Below, piece by piece: positions 44,691-54,728 of a stretch of DNA of 64,000 bases; positions within the stretch are counted from its first letter, which is position 1; each line of letters opens with the position of its first letter. This DNA is from an uncultured Clostridiaceae bacterium (GTDB lineage: Bacteria > Bacillota > Clostridia > Lachnospirales > Lachnospiraceae). A program made the translations under genes and the position numbers. Below the pieces are notes generated by a model, which saw nothing but the letters and a program-made list of their open reading frames with translations, searched no databases and was not told the DNA's origin. The DNA lies in contig CAMWUK010000006.1 of the NCBI GenBank assembly GCA_947177415.1, forward strand, positions 1-64,000. Direction: 5' to 3'.

Positions 44691-44776
44691 GAAAAAATCC
44701 CCTTTCTTTACTCTTTTATTATAAAATTACTTCGGAAATATTGCAATAGATGGGAGAAAAGTTATATCAGTAATCT

Positions 44777-44800
44777 GTTACAGTTCAGCCATACAAAAGT
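44777..44800. repeat. Remnant end of a GTTAC-type element
   Basis: GTTACAGTTCAGCC matches the left end of the superfamily; no partner end is visible nearby. Confidence 0.45.
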
Positions 44801-44878
44801 ATGTGTGCAAGTTGCATGAGGGATGTAGGACGGATTTTGCGGACATTTAAATAAAATAGAATATGGAGCTAACAGACA

Positions 44879-45227
44879 ATGGCAAAGACGATTTTTGAGG
44901 AACTGGGCGGCAGATACGAAAGACAAGGTGATTATCTGATTCCATGTATAGCTTTATCTGCCGAAGAAGAACAGCCAATAGGTATCTGGGGGCAGCAGCA
45001 CTTGGGCTATTTGACACAGTACAACAGGGGTTACATACATTAATCTTCTTACATGCGGCAGGATCAACACCTACCTTGCGGACATCGACAGGCAGGCACA
45101 AGAACGCTTTAAACGGCTCATAGAGGGTATGAAAAGCAGACAACAGGGCAACGGAACAACTAAAGGCTGAAAATGGCTTAGAATGGACAGGAAGAATGAA
45201 TAACATAAGGACTTGTGTGGGAGATTA
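44879..45227 (+). pseudogene. TnpV-like transposon gene, frameshifted
   Basis: The first 53 codons read MAKTIFEELGGRYERQGDYL and on to GIWGQQHLGYL, the start of TnpV proteins of Tn4451-like mobilisable transposons. The reading frame then shifts (INLLTCGRINTYLADIDRQA, RFKRLIEGMK) and shifts again before the end (ATEQLKAENGLEWTGRMNNI). At least two frameshifts show it is dead. No other transposon gene remains close by. Confidence 0.82.
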
Positions 45228-45386
45228 TTGATAAAAAAATTATTTGTAAATTGATATAAATGGAGAGTGATTCTTGATGTGAATATATTCAAATTCATTT
45301 ATCGCTATTTATGGGTAAATGCTAATTTTCTAGTATTTCGCTATTTGTGGGGTAGATTTTAGAAAGATAGTTTTTATATAATGTTA
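45228..45386. other. Intergenic stretch without a supported gene
   Basis: AT-rich DNA between the TnpV relic and the 175-bp MITE. It holds no credible reading frame. The last 8 bp are the target duplication of the MITE. Confidence 0.4.
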
Positions 45387-45561
45387 TCACGGTAAACGCA
45401 TGAAAATACAAAATGCACAAAAATCTGTTAGACAAAAACCGATTTTACCTCTTGAAAATTCCAAATTCTAATTTTGAAAGGTTAAAATCGCTCAGAGAAC
45501 ATTTTCTATTGAGTTCAATCTAATATTTTTCTGCAAAATCACAATCATGCGTTTACCGTGA
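45387..45561. mobile_element. MITE, 175 bp, 17-bp perfect terminal inverted repeats
   Basis: TCACGGTAAACGCATGA at the left is perfectly inverted at 45545-45561. The 8-bp sequence TAATGTTA is duplicated exactly at 45379-45386 and 45562-45569. Inside, CGATTTTA...AATT and AATTTTGAAAGG...AAATCG can fold into a central hairpin. It carries no gene. The ends are unlike the GTAAC family. It lies 33 nt before an HTH regulator gene, so it may affect its promoter. Confidence 0.92.
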
Positions 45562-45594
45562 TAATGTTATATATTAAACAAGGAGGCATTAGAT

Positions 45595-46080
45595 ATGGAT
45601 ATCCAAAAAATTGGCGAGTTCTTAAAAGAACTCCGAAGGCAAAATAACATGACACAAGAACAATTAGGACAAAGGGTGGGTGTAACAAATAAGACCGTTT
45701 CAAGATGGGAAACAGGGAAGTATATGCCCCCAATCGAATGTTTGAAATTATTAAGTGATATATATCAAATCAGTATTAATGAAATTCTAACGGGAGAAAA
45801 ACTAAATGAAGAAGATTATAAAGAAGCAGCTGAAAATAATATTACATATACATTGGAGGAGATAGAAGCAAAGGAAAAGAAATTTGAAAATACTATACTT
45901 ATTGTTATGGGGATAATTTCTTTGCTTGCGATTTCCAGTATGTTTCTATTGCCAAATGGAAGCGAATTAACAGTTGTTGAAAAAGCTAAGGAGATTGTTG
46001 CAGTGATATTTATATGGATTATGGCTCTCATTTCTAATACCTTATGCATTATTGTCATCATATCTAAGAAAACCAAATAG
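45595..46080 (+). CDS. XRE-family HTH regulator with C-terminal membrane helices
   Basis: The 161-residue protein has an N-terminal HTH (LKELRRQNNMTQEQLGQRVG and KTVSRWETGKYMPPIE, residues about 8-60) and two C-terminal membrane helices (about 101-120 and 130-155). Such membrane-bound XRE regulators are common in Clostridia. CAAGGAGG lies upstream. Target genes unknown. Confidence 0.88.
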   Translation: MDIQKIGEFLKELRRQNNMTQEQLGQRVGVTNKTVSRWETGKYMPPIECLKLLSDIYQISINEILTGEKLNEEDYKEAAENNITYTLEEIEAKEKKFENTILIVMGIISLLAISSMFLLPNGSELTVVEKAKEIVAVIFIWIMALISNTLCIIVIISKKTK

Positions 46081-46513
46081 TTTTAGAAAAATTCTATTTG
46101 AAAAAGAAATTTACAAATTAATATATTTCTGGGAATATTGTAGATCTCGTATCCCGATTTTTCAGTTCGAGAAGTAGTAAACGAAGCGTAGAATTTGCTT
46201 AAAATATGCATTTAGGAGAGATAAACAAAGTGTTGGTTGTTTTTGGAATAGAATCAAAGAACCAGATGCACAGCTGCAGAGCCGATGAACTTGTGAAGTA
46301 AAATCATAGTTTATCGGCTTTATTTCTTTTTATAAGGTTTTAAGGAGACGTCCACCAAATAAAAAAACAATGATTTGGTGGGCAGTTATCTATCTGCTCA
46401 TACGAAGCGAAACATATCTATACATAGCATGTTAGAGAAAGGTGGGAAACCTGTTAAAAAAATCCCTGTCCATGCAACGCTAATCTTATACAAGTAATGC
46501 CATGTTGCTAATA
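46081..46513. other. Intergenic region with two hairpins, no gene
   Basis: No supported gene. AGCCGAT/ATCGGCT (46280-46330), followed by a T-rich stretch, looks like a terminator of a lost gene. CCACCAAAT and ATTTGGTGG (46352-46360 and 46373-46381) form a perfect 9-bp stem. Confidence 0.5.
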
Positions 46514-46542
46514 TTGACATGGGTCTGCATACTTGTTAGAAT
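46514..46542 (+). promoter_or_regulatory. Sigma-A promoter of the hybrid kinase gene
   Basis: TTGACA at 46514-46519, 17-bp spacer, TAGAAT at 46537-46542, about 140 nt upstream of the start codon. Confidence 0.75.
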
Positions 46543-46689
46543 AAATATAGATGGATAGAGTATGGTATCATTTAATTGGAAGAACAGAAACTAAATGAGA
46601 TAATACACCAGAATGTGAATCATTGAAGATTAAATAGATGGAAACAATTACTATACAAATAATTTGCAAAGAATAGGGAGGAAACAGGT

Positions 46690-49431
46690 ATGTATCATTG
46701 CCAGATTCATTTCTACTTAATAGGTTATCAGAGCACCGTTTTTGAAAATATAAAAGAGATGTCCCCACTTGAACATTTTACACATGAGTTCTATGAAAGC
46801 GATGAGCCTGAAGAAGCATTGGCAGCTAAGGCAGATGTGATTATGGCTGACATCCGGAATTTGAATATAAAAGAAGCAGTGCAGATGCTAGCCTTAGTTA
46901 AAAAACAGGAAGCTGAGCTTATTGTACTTGCGGATAAGGAACAGATAGTACATTTGTCAGACAATTTATCTGTGATTAAGGATATATGGATGATGCCCAT
47001 GGCAGATGAGGAAGTAAGATTCCGTTTCCTAAGATGGCAACAGAACTATAAAATGAGTAAGGATTATTGGCAGACTAATCAGTATTTAGAGTCTACTATT
47101 AACAATATTCCAAACCTCATTTGGTATAAAGATAAAGAAGGTATACATAAGAAGGTAAATGACAGTTTCTGTGCAATAGTTAATAAAACGAAGCAACAGG
47201 TAGAGGGTCGTGGACATGCTTATATATGGGATGTTGAACAAGATGATCCTGCTTGTGTGGAATCCGAACTAGAGGTTATGAGTAAGAGAAAGACCTGTAT
47301 ATCTGAGGAGGCAATTAAAACAGGAGATGGTATGAGATTGCTTACAACATACAAGTCTCCATTATATAATCTTGACGGGAGTGTAATGGGAACCGTTGGT
47401 GTGGCAATTGATGTGACACAGGAACGTGCTTACGAACAGGAGATAATCAAAAAAAATCAAACTTTGGAGACCATCTTTACCACAATGGATTGTGGAATTT
47501 TGTGTCATACAATAGATGGTTCACGTATTATCAGTATAAATAGAGCTGCATTAAAAATTTTAGGATATGAGTCCCAAGCTGAATTAATGGAAAATGGATT
47601 TGATATGATTGCAGCATCTGTTGTAGATGATGATAGAGAAGAACTTGTGAAATGCATTGAGAAACTGAAAAAAGAGGGAGATAGCATCAGTGTGGAGTAT
47701 CGTGTACAGCATGCTGATGGAGAAATATTACATGTTATGGGCAATATTAAGCTTATAAAGGAGCATGGGGAATTATATTATCAGCGGTTTCTTTTGGATT
47801 GTACTATAAAAAAATTACAAGAAAAAAAGGAACAAATGAAATTGATTCAAGCACTAAGCATAGATTATAATCTTGTTTGTTTTTTTGATCTTGATACAGG
47901 TATGGGTAACACACTTCGGATAACAGAGTGCGAAAATTATGTATTAGAGTCTATTTTTATGGGGAAGTTGTCATTAAAAGAAAGTATGGAACGTTATATA
48001 GAAAGATGTGTTTTGGAGGATGATAGAGAGTTGTTACGGCAAGCATGTTCTACAGATAATCTCAAAAAAGAACTGGCACAAAAAAACATCTATCATATCA
48101 ATTACCGTACTCTTTGCAGCGATAAAATAAGATACTTTCAAATGAAGGCTGTGCGGGCAGGAGAATGGGAGGACAGTCATGGTGTTGTTTTGGGATTCCA
48201 CAGTGTAGATGAGGAAATCCGCAATGAAATGGAAAAGAAAAGGCTTTTGGAAGAAGCACTTTTACAAGCCAATAAGGCCAATAAGGCCAAGAGTGTATTT
48301 CTTTCTAATATGTCCCATGATATCCGTACTCCGATGAATGCAATCGTTGGTTTTACAAATTTGGCAATCAACCATATTGATTGTAAGAAAGAGGTAGAGG
48401 AGTATCTAGTCAAAATTCAAACATCAGGAAAGCATTTGCTGAATCTTATTAATGATGTTTTGGACATGAGCCGGATCGAAAGTGGCAAGATACACTTAGA
48501 AGAGAATCCATGCAGTCTGTCAGAGATTTTACAAGGATTACATAACATTTTACAGGCAGATATTCGTGAAAAACAGCTGGAATTAAATATAGATACAGTA
48601 CATATTCAAAATGAAGAGATTTGGTGTGATAAGCTTCGGCTTAACCAAGTTTTATTGAATCTGCTTAGCAATGCTGTAAAGTATACAGATATGGGAGGCA
48701 TGATTAGCCTGAGAGTTACTGAAAAATCCGAAGCACCTGCAGGTTGTGCAAGTTATGAGTTTTACATTAAGGATACTGGTATTGGCATGAGCAAGGAATT
48801 TGTATCGCATATTTTTGAACCCTTTGAGAGAGAAAGAAATTCTACAATTAGCAGGATTCAGGGTACTGGACTTGGAATGGCAATTACAAAGAATATTATA
48901 GATATGATGCAGGGAACTATTGAAGTGAAAAGTGAGCAAGGTGTTGGCACAGAAGTTACAGTTTCCTTTACCTTCCGTCTGAATACTGAAAAAAAGGCAG
49001 ATGCCAGTGAAATAAAAGAAAAAACTTTTAGTATAGACAAAAAGAATATTTCGACAGGGCGTATTTTGCTGGTAGAGGATATTGAAATGAATCAGGAAAT
49101 TGCTGTTGCAATTTTAAGTGAGGCAGGATATTGTGTTGAGATTGCCGGGAATGGGCAAATTGCAATAGATATGTTAAAAAATTCTGAACCTGGATATTAC
49201 CAGTTGGTGCTTATGGATATTCAAATGCCAGTAATGAATGGATATGAAGCGACAAAAGAGATTCGTAAACTGGAGAATAAGGAACTGGCATCTATACCAA
49301 TTTTAGCTATGTCTGCCAATGCTTTTGAAGAAGATAAGCAGGAGGCTTTAAAGTGCGGGATGAATGGTCATATAGCAAAACCTATAGATGTTAAAATATT
49401 GTTTAATACTTTGAGTGAAATATTGAAATAA
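46690..49431 (+). CDS. Cytoplasmic hybrid histidine kinase with PAS domains and receiver
   Basis: A 913-residue protein without membrane helix. Order: N-terminal degenerate receiver-like region (about 1-115), PAS 1 (about 125-250, NNIPNLIWYKDKEGIHKKVN), PAS 2 (about 260-380, DGSRIISINRAALKILGY), a further linker domain, HisKA with H543 (SNMSHDIRTPMNAIVGFT), ATPase (NLLSNAVKYTDMGG and GTGLGMAITK) and a C-terminal receiver with D843 (LVLMDIQMPVMNGYEATKE). Such soluble hybrids occur in gut Clostridia; input and output partners are not encoded nearby. AGGGAGG precedes the ATG. Confidence 0.93.
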   Translation: MYHCQIHFYLIGYQSTVFENIKEMSPLEHFTHEFYESDEPEEALAAKADVIMADIRNLNIKEAVQMLALVKKQEAELIVLADKEQIVHLSDNLSVIKDIWMMPMADEEVRFRFLRWQQNYKMSKDYWQTNQYLESTINNIPNLIWYKDKEGIHKKVNDSFCAIVNKTKQQVEGRGHAYIWDVEQDDPACVESELEVMSKRKTCISEEAIKTGDGMRLLTTYKSPLYNLDGSVMGTVGVAIDVTQERAYEQEIIKKNQTLETIFTTMDCGILCHTIDGSRIISINRAALKILGYESQAELMENGFDMIAASVVDDDREELVKCIEKLKKEGDSISVEYRVQHADGEILHVMGNIKLIKEHGELYYQRFLLDCTIKKLQEKKEQMKLIQALSIDYNLVCFFDLDTGMGNTLRITECENYVLESIFMGKLSLKESMERYIERCVLEDDRELLRQACSTDNLKKELAQKNIYHINYRTLCSDKIRYFQMKAVRAGEWEDSHGVVLGFHSVDEEIRNEMEKKRLLEEALLQANKANKAKSVFLSNMSHDIRTPMNAIVGFTNLAINHIDCKKEVEEYLVKIQTSGKHLLNLINDVLDMSRIESGKIHLEENPCSLSEILQGLHNILQADIREKQLELNIDTVHIQNEEIWCDKLRLNQVLLNLLSNAVKYTDMGGMISLRVTEKSEAPAGCASYEFYIKDTGIGMSKEFVSHIFEPFERERNSTISRIQGTGLGMAITKNIIDMMQGTIEVKSEQGVGTEVTVSFTFRLNTEKKADASEIKEKTFSIDKKNISTGRILLVEDIEMNQEIAVAILSEAGYCVEIAGNGQIAIDMLKNSEPGYYQLVLMDIQMPVMNGYEATKEIRKLENKELASIPILAMSANAFEEDKQEALKCGMNGHIAKPIDVKILFNTLSEILK

Positions 49432-49461
49432 GTCTGAAAATAGAAAGGTTAGGTTTAAGCA

Positions 49462-50160
49462 ATGAAAAAAATTGGTATCATTGGAGCAATGGATGAAGAA
49501 GTAAGCCGCTTAAAAGAAAATATGCAAGTGGAAAAAATTGAGAAGAAAGCAGGAATGGAGTTTTTTGCAGGTATACTTAGCGGCAAAAATGTGGTTGTGG
49601 TACGAAGTGGAATTGGCAAGGTGAATGCTGGAATCTGTACACAAATCTTAGTGGATGATTTTCAGGTGGAAGGTATAATTAATACAGGAATTGCTGGTTC
49701 TCTAAAAAATGAAATTAACATTGGAGACATTGTATTATCTAAAGACTGTTTGCAACATGACATGGATGCTACAGGATTTGGATATAAACCTGGGGTGATT
49801 CCAAGAATGGAGCAATCCACTTTTATAGCAGATGAAACTTTAGTTGATTTGGCAAGAAAGGTAAACAAAGAAGTGAATCCAGATATTGCAGCGTTTGTAG
49901 GACGTGTAGTAAGTGGTGACCAATTTGTGTCAGATAATAAGAAAAAGGAATTTTTGGTGTCAGAATTTCAAGGATTTTGTACAGAAATGGAAGGTGCAGC
50001 CATTGCACAGGTCTGTTATCTTAATGAGATTCCATTCTTAATTATCCGTGCAATTTCAGATAAAGCAGATAATAGTGCTACCATGGATTACAGTGAGTTT
50101 GAGGCAAAGGCAATAGAGCATACGGTACATTTGGTAACCGGTATGATGAAACAGTTGTAA
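49462..50160 (+). CDS. mtnN: 5'-methylthioadenosine/S-adenosylhomocysteine nucleosidase
   Basis: Cleaves adenine from MTA and SAH, feeding methyl-cycle recycling and autoinducer-2 precursor formation. The 232-residue protein shows MKKIGIIGAMDEEV, GIAGSLKNEINIGDIV, the catalytic region FCTEMEGAAIAQVCY and RAISDKADNSA. It is 31 bp after the hybrid kinase gene, possibly co-transcribed. Confidence 0.96.
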   Translation: MKKIGIIGAMDEEVSRLKENMQVEKIEKKAGMEFFAGILSGKNVVVVRSGIGKVNAGICTQILVDDFQVEGIINTGIAGSLKNEINIGDIVLSKDCLQHDMDATGFGYKPGVIPRMEQSTFIADETLVDLARKVNKEVNPDIAAFVGRVVSGDQFVSDNKKKEFLVSEFQGFCTEMEGAAIAQVCYLNEIPFLIIRAISDKADNSATMDYSEFEAKAIEHTVHLVTGMMKQL

Positions 50161-50182
50161 AACCCGAGTTTTGGAGGGTTTT
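50159..50182 (+). terminator. Short terminator after mtnN
   Basis: AAAACCC and GGGTTTT flank a 10-nt loop right at the stop codon; the T-tract is short. Confidence 0.55.
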
Positions 50183-50354
50183 GTCGATAAATTTTAGGTT
50201 CTTTTGTCTTTTCAAAGAGAAAAAAATATGATATAGTAATAATTGACATTTTCATTCCGACTGGTGCCGCAGAAGGCGGCATAGGCATTTACCGGGAATA
50301 TATTTACAGCTTTAAGCATGAACAAAGGATATAAAGTAGTATACATATTTATTT

Positions 50355-50476
50355 GTAACTATTCAGAACCTGCAAAAGTGATATACAAATTGCATAAATA
50401 AATTTATTTATTAAATGCAATTTGTATACTCACTTTTATTGGACTGATGTCCACATGAGGGGTTCTGAACAGTTAC
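50355..50476. mobile_element. MITE-like element, 122 bp, with exact 8-bp duplication
   Basis: Begins GTAACTATTCAGAACC, ends GGTTCTGAACAGTTAC: 16-bp terminal inverted repeats with one mismatch. The interior is a different, longer hairpin (AAAAGTGATATACAAATTGC against GCAATTTGTATACTCACTTT). Exact duplication ATTTATTT at 50347-50354 and 50477-50484. It shares only the ends with types A-D. Confidence 0.92.
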
Positions 50477-50587
50477 ATTTATTTAAAATAAGAAGAAACG
50501 CAATTTTTGTGTAAGAAACAGTAGAAGAGATAAAATACACAAAAATTGGGTTTCTTTTTTTGTTATGTAGAGATATGAACGATGTGG

Positions 50588-50732
50588 ATTACTGTTCACA
50601 CACAAGCTTGACACTTGCTGTCAAGCTATGTGCCAAGAATGATATTATGTAGGATTTCAGCCTCATGCATCGAAGATGCATTTATAATAGGCTGAAATCG
50701 TTACTGGGCACAGGGAATCTGTGAACAGTAAC
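50588..50732. mobile_element. MITE-like element, type C (145 bp)
   Basis: Begins (A)TTACTGTTCAC, ends CTGTGAACAGTAAC, with the CTTGACA/TGTCAAG and GATTTCAGCC/GGCTGAAATC hairpins. Flanks CGATGTGG and TGATGTGG match at 7 of 8 positions. It ends 41 nt before the next start codon. Confidence 0.9.
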
Positions 50733-50773
50733 TGATGTGGAATTATCCACGATTTAGTGAAAGGAGAAAAATT

Positions 50774-51685
50774 ATGTTGCAAACAATAATGACAAGTGAA
50801 GTTACTGGGTATATTCTTCTCGCATTGGGAGGAATAGGGATAATCATGGAGGTGATACTGGGAATAAAATATGGCAGTTTTCTTAGAAGGACATGGAAAA
50901 TTGGTGTAGAAAAGCATGAATTGACAGAAAATATTAAAAAGAAGTATGAATTATGCCATCGTATGGGTATGAATGTGAATAATGTGGATAAATTTGTGGA
51001 TAAATATGTGTACAGGCAAAAATTAATGGGAATAAAGTTATGCACATGGGAAGGAGTATGTGGACAACTATGTACTATAGCAGGAGGAACGGCTGTATTG
51101 GCAATTGGTTTGGCTATGTTAGGGGGATGTGGACAAAATGTGATAATTCGATACATGATACAGGGAGGTATCTCTTTAACATTGTTAATAACTTTCTGGA
51201 AATTTGGGAATGTGTCCACAAAAAAAGAAGTTATCCACTTAAATTTGTGTGACTATTTAGAGAATATTTATCAGGTACGTCTGGAAAAGGAAAAAGAGAA
51301 TCCAGAGTGGAGTTTACAGTATCGCAAAGAGATGGAAAAATTAGAGCAAAAAACAAAGAAGGAAACACAGAAAAAGCAAAAGAAAAGTGATAAACGTTCC
51401 GAATTAGAACGTATGAAAGCAGAATTAGTAGAGGAATTAAAACAGGAACGTTTAGAAAATGAAAAACGCAGACTTGAGGAAAAACAGAATGCAGAAAAAG
51501 AGCAGCAAAGTCTAAAAGAAAAAGTAATAAAAGAGAATCAGGAGAAAGCAAAGGAACATGCAAAAACAGGAAAGGGAAAAGAGGAGGAAGTAAAAACAGA
51601 GCCACAAATAAATATGGAAACCCAACCAGAGGAAGAGAGGATTCTGCAAGATATTTTGAAAGAGTATCTTGGAAATGTAGAGTAA
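50774..51685 (+). CDS. Membrane protein with long charged coiled coil, 303 aa
   Basis: Three hydrophobic stretches (about residues 9-30, 91-113 and 120-140) are followed by a highly charged, K/E/Q-rich coiled coil of about 130 residues (MKAELVEELKQERLENEKRR and so on). No family recognised. AAGGAG at 50761-50766 supports the ATG at 50774. It is monocistronic between repeats; a trace of an element end (GGCTGAACTGTTAC, 51688-51701) begins 2 nt after the stop. Confidence 0.72.
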   Translation: MLQTIMTSEVTGYILLALGGIGIIMEVILGIKYGSFLRRTWKIGVEKHELTENIKKKYELCHRMGMNVNNVDKFVDKYVYRQKLMGIKLCTWEGVCGQLCTIAGGTAVLAIGLAMLGGCGQNVIIRYMIQGGISLTLLITFWKFGNVSTKKEVIHLNLCDYLENIYQVRLEKEKENPEWSLQYRKEMEKLEQKTKKETQKKQKKSDKRSELERMKAELVEELKQERLENEKRRLEEKQNAEKEQQSLKEKVIKENQEKAKEHAKTGKGKEEEVKTEPQINMETQPEEERILQDILKEYLGNVE

Positions 51686-51687
51686 AT

Positions 51688-51701
51688 GGCTGAACTGTTA
51701 C
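51688..51701. repeat. Remnant right end of a GTAAC element
   Basis: GGCTGAACTGTTAC equals the right end of type B elements; no left end is found inside the preceding gene. Confidence 0.5.
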
Positions 51702-51814
51702 AAGACTTGTATATTCTGCATTGGAAAGAATTGACAAGCCTAATGGCTTTTGATAAAATATACATACGAGTGGAATAAGAAACCCATAGAATATTAGGAA
51801 AGAAGGAACAGGAA

Positions 51815-53161
51815 ATGGCTAAAGTTACGTTTGATTATTCTGTAGCAAAGAGCTTTGTGAATGATGCAGAATTAAACATGATGGAGAACATTGCGGAGAA
51901 TGCAAAGAAGACATTGGTAAGTAAGACTGGTGCGGGAAATGATTTCTTAGGATGGATTGATCTTCCAGTGGATTATGATAAGGAAGAATTTGCCCGTATT
52001 CAAAAAGCAGCACAAAAGATTCAGAATGATTCGGAAGTGCTTTTAGTAATTGGTATTGGAGGTTCTTATTTAGGAGCCAGAGCTGCAATTGAATTTTTAA
52101 GACACAGTTTTTACAACAATGTATCCAAGGAAGTTCGTAAGACACCAGAAATTTATTTTGTTGGAAATAATATTAGTACCACATATATTTCTCACTTGTT
52201 AGATGTAGTTGGGGACAGAGATTTTTCTATTAATATGATTAGTAAATCAGGAACTACAACAGAGCCAGCTATTGCTTTCCGTGTATTTAAGAAGAAATTA
52301 ATTGAGAAGTACGGAAAAGAAGAAGCAAACAAAAGAATTTACGCAACAACAGATAAAGCAAGGGGAGCATTAAAGAACCTTGCAACAGAAGAAGGATATG
52401 AAAGTTTTGTAGTGCCAGATGATGTTGGTGGCCGTTTCTCTGTATTGACAGCAGTAGGTTTACTTCCAATTGCAGTAAGTGGTGCAGACATTACAAAATT
52501 GATGGAAGGTGCTGCAAGCATGAGAGAAGAATGCCTGAATAAGCCTTTTATGGAAAATGATGCAGTTTTATATGCCGCTATCCGTAATTTATTACTCCGC
52601 AAAGGAAAAGGTATTGAAATCTTAGCAAATTATGAACCTTCTATGCACTATGTATCAGAATGGTGGAAACAGTTATATGGAGAAAGTGAAGGAAAAGACC
52701 AGAAGGGTATTTTCCCGGCATCTGTAGATCTGACTACAGACCTGCATTCTATGGGACAGTTTATTCAAGATGGACAGAGAACTATGTTTGAAACTATTGT
52801 AGACATTGAGAATTCAAGATGTGAAATTATCATGGAAGAAGAAGATGTTGACTTAGATGGTTTGAACTATTTGGCTGGAAAGAGTGTAGACTTTATCAAT
52901 AAGAGTGCTATGAAAGGAACTATGCTTGCTCATACAGATGGACAAGTTCCAAATCTTTTAGTTCATGTGCCAGAGCAGAATGAATTCTATTTAGGACAAT
53001 TGTTCTATTTCTTTGAATTTGCTTGTGGTGTAAGTGGTTACATTTTGGGTGTGAACCCATTTGACCAGCCAGGTGTAGAAAGCTATAAGAAGAATATGTT
53101 TGCCTTACTTGGCAAGCCTGGATTTGAAGAGAGAAGAGCAGAGTTGATGAAGAGATTGTAA
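51815..53161 (+). CDS. pgi: Glucose-6-phosphate isomerase
   Basis: Interconverts glucose-6-phosphate and fructose-6-phosphate. The 448-residue Bacillus-type enzyme shows [11 protein letters not shown], the phosphate-binding [15 protein letters not shown], the [17 protein letters not shown] signature and [16 protein letters not shown] near the end. GAAGGAACAGG precedes the ATG. Monocistronic with its own terminator. Confidence 0.98.
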   Translation: MAKVTFDYSVAKSFVNDAELNMMENIAENAKKTLVSKTGAGNDFLGWIDLPVDYDKEEFARIQKAAQKIQNDSEVLLVIGIGGSYLGARAAIEFLRHSFYNNVSKEVRKTPEIYFVGNNISTTYISHLLDVVGDRDFSINMISKSGTTTEPAIAFRVFKKKLIEKYGKEEANKRIYATTDKARGALKNLATEEGYESFVVPDDVGGRFSVLTAVGLLPIAVSGADITKLMEGAASMREECLNKPFMENDAVLYAAIRNLLLRKGKGIEILANYEPSMHYVSEWWKQLYGESEGKDQKGIFPASVDLTTDLHSMGQFIQDGQRTMFETIVDIENSRCEIIMEEEDVDLDGLNYLAGKSVDFINKSAMKGTMLAHTDGQVPNLLVHVPEQNEFYLGQLFYFFEFACGVSGYILGVNPFDQPGVESYKKNMFALLGKPGFEERRAELMKRL

Positions 53162-53240
53162 TGTAAATGTTACTGCGGATAGTAATATGTAAATAGACAA
53201 AAATGTATCTGTTCAAATATTAAGCAGAATTGGACAAAGA

Positions 53241-53272
53241 AAAACAGAAGGTGTAAAAGCCTTCTGTTTTTT
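53241..53272 (+). terminator. Terminator after pgi
   Basis: AAAACAGAAGG and CCTTCTGTTTT form an 11-bp stem followed by T residues; it also faces the convergent blaR1 operon. Confidence 0.9.
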
Positions 53273-53318
53273 GTGATATCGGAGTAGAATATGATTACAG
53301 TAATATTTGGCTATCGAA

Positions 53319-53582
53319 TTATGCCCGCTCCCATTTCCCAATCCAGGTTTTCTTTGTGTAATTATACTTCCTGCGATAAAGTACACCGTCTATTACTTTA
53401 TAACACCAGCGTATGTCATCACTACAAGGGGATACAGTGTCCTCCTCTGTAGGCAGGGCATAATGGAGAGGCTGGGTTACAGAACAGTTAAAGGTCTGGT
53501 TATATGCCAGACTGCCATCTGCAAATATAAAAGATACAATTAGCATAGATAAAACAAGACAACAACAAAAATATTTTTTCAT
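53319..53582 (-). CDS. Small exported protein, 87 aa
   Basis: A signal peptide (residues 1-26, cleavage after SLA) leads to a 61-residue mature part with three cysteines (C33, C53, C60) and many aromatic residues. No family recognised. It overlaps the end of the blaR1-like gene by 4 bp and is the last gene of the blaI-blaR1 operon, so it may be a ligand, target or helper of that system. Confidence 0.7.
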   Translation of the reverse strand: MKKYFCCCLVLSMLIVSFIFADGSLAYNQTFNCSVTQPLHYALPTEEDTVSPCSDDIRWCYKVIDGVLYRRKYNYTKKTWIGKWERA

Positions 53583-54718
53583 GGTAAATTCTCCTCACTT
53601 TCATAAATTGGTAAATCTACTCCGATATCAACGTGATCAACTGTAGCCCAATACTTACCATCCAGATATAGATGGTAACAATCTTCTGATACATGAATAA
53701 AATAAGCATTTTCTGGTGTTAACTCAACAGAACCATCTGCATCTTCTGGCGGCATGTCATGAGTTGGCTCAAAGATTAAACAATAAGAGAAAGCAATAGT
53801 CAGTAAAAATGGAAAGAGAATCATACAGGATAGAAAAAAATTCTTTTTGGTTCTCTGCTCAAGGATAAAATGGATACGTTGAGTCAAAGTGGATGTTTTT
53901 CTTCCGGTAAAAGATAAGGAAATTGGCACAGAATGAAGCTTTTTGCATTCCTTTGCAATATGTACCAAACATTCAGAATATGCGATTCGCTCAGATGGTG
54001 TCATCTTTTGTGTAATATAATAGTCTGCACGAAGCTCCAATAATTTATCCATTTGTATTTCCAGAAGATGTATCAAAGGATTCCACCAATACAAGATACA
54101 TAGGAAATTTACAAATGCTTTTATACATAAATCGCCATGATAGGCATGGGCTATCTCATGTTTTAGGATGTAGGTTAATTCTTCATCAGACACAGAAATC
54201 TCAGGTAACAGGATATAATAATTCCTCAGTCTTATAATCATAGGACATGGAATATGTTCTGTATGTACGATTTGAAATATTTTTTTCTTTTTCTGGGTGT
54301 TTATTATCCTGCTAAGAATATTTTCTATTCTGTTATCTTGTATTATTTGTGATTTTCTTACAAAATGGTAAAAATTTAAATAGTTAAACAGTTGAACAAA
54401 AAAAGCCATGATGGCTCCCAGTATCCATATAAAAATAAGAAAATGAGAGACATGAAATGGGTGCTTACCTAAAGTAACTAAATTATGTTGAAGAACATTC
54501 TGTACAACAGGAAGAACATTCTTGTCATAAATGCTCTTGGTAAATATATATTCTACAGGGATAAAAATTCGCAAAATCAATAATCCCAAGCAGATGAATG
54601 AAAGAGTAAACGATAAACGGTTGATAAAGTACTGATGCCTCAACAAAAACCATAAATAAAATACAGAAATTCCTGATAAAAGAATAACATTTAGAAGGGA
54701 AGAAACTGTAAAGTGCAT
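53579..54718 (-). CDS. BlaR1/MecR1-type M56 membrane metallopeptidase
   Basis: A 379-residue membrane protease. Hydrophobic helices are at about 5-25, 33-52, 91-112 and 296-318; the zinc motif HEIAH is at 187-191 and a second-site EL.AD appears in LLELRADYYITQ. There is no C-terminal penicillin-binding sensor domain: only about 60 residues follow the last helix. So the signal is probably not a beta-lactam. It follows the BlaI-type repressor by 10 bp and overlaps the small exported protein. Confidence 0.92.
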   Translation of the reverse strand: MHFTVSSLLNVILLSGISVFYLWFLLRHQYFINRLSFTLSFICLGLLILRIFIPVEYIFTKSIYDKNVLPVVQNVLQHNLVTLGKHPFHVSHFLIFIWILGAIMAFFVQLFNYLNFYHFVRKSQIIQDNRIENILSRIINTQKKKKIFQIVHTEHIPCPMIIRLRNYYILLPEISVSDEELTYILKHEIAHAYHGDLCIKAFVNFLCILYWWNPLIHLLEIQMDKLLELRADYYITQKMTPSERIAYSECLVHIAKECKKLHSVPISLSFTGRKTSTLTQRIHFILEQRTKKNFFLSCMILFPFLLTIAFSYCLIFEPTHDMPPEDADGSVELTPENAYFIHVSEDCYHLYLDGKYWATVDHVDIGVDLPIYESEENLP

Positions 54719-54728
54719 TTTGATCCTC

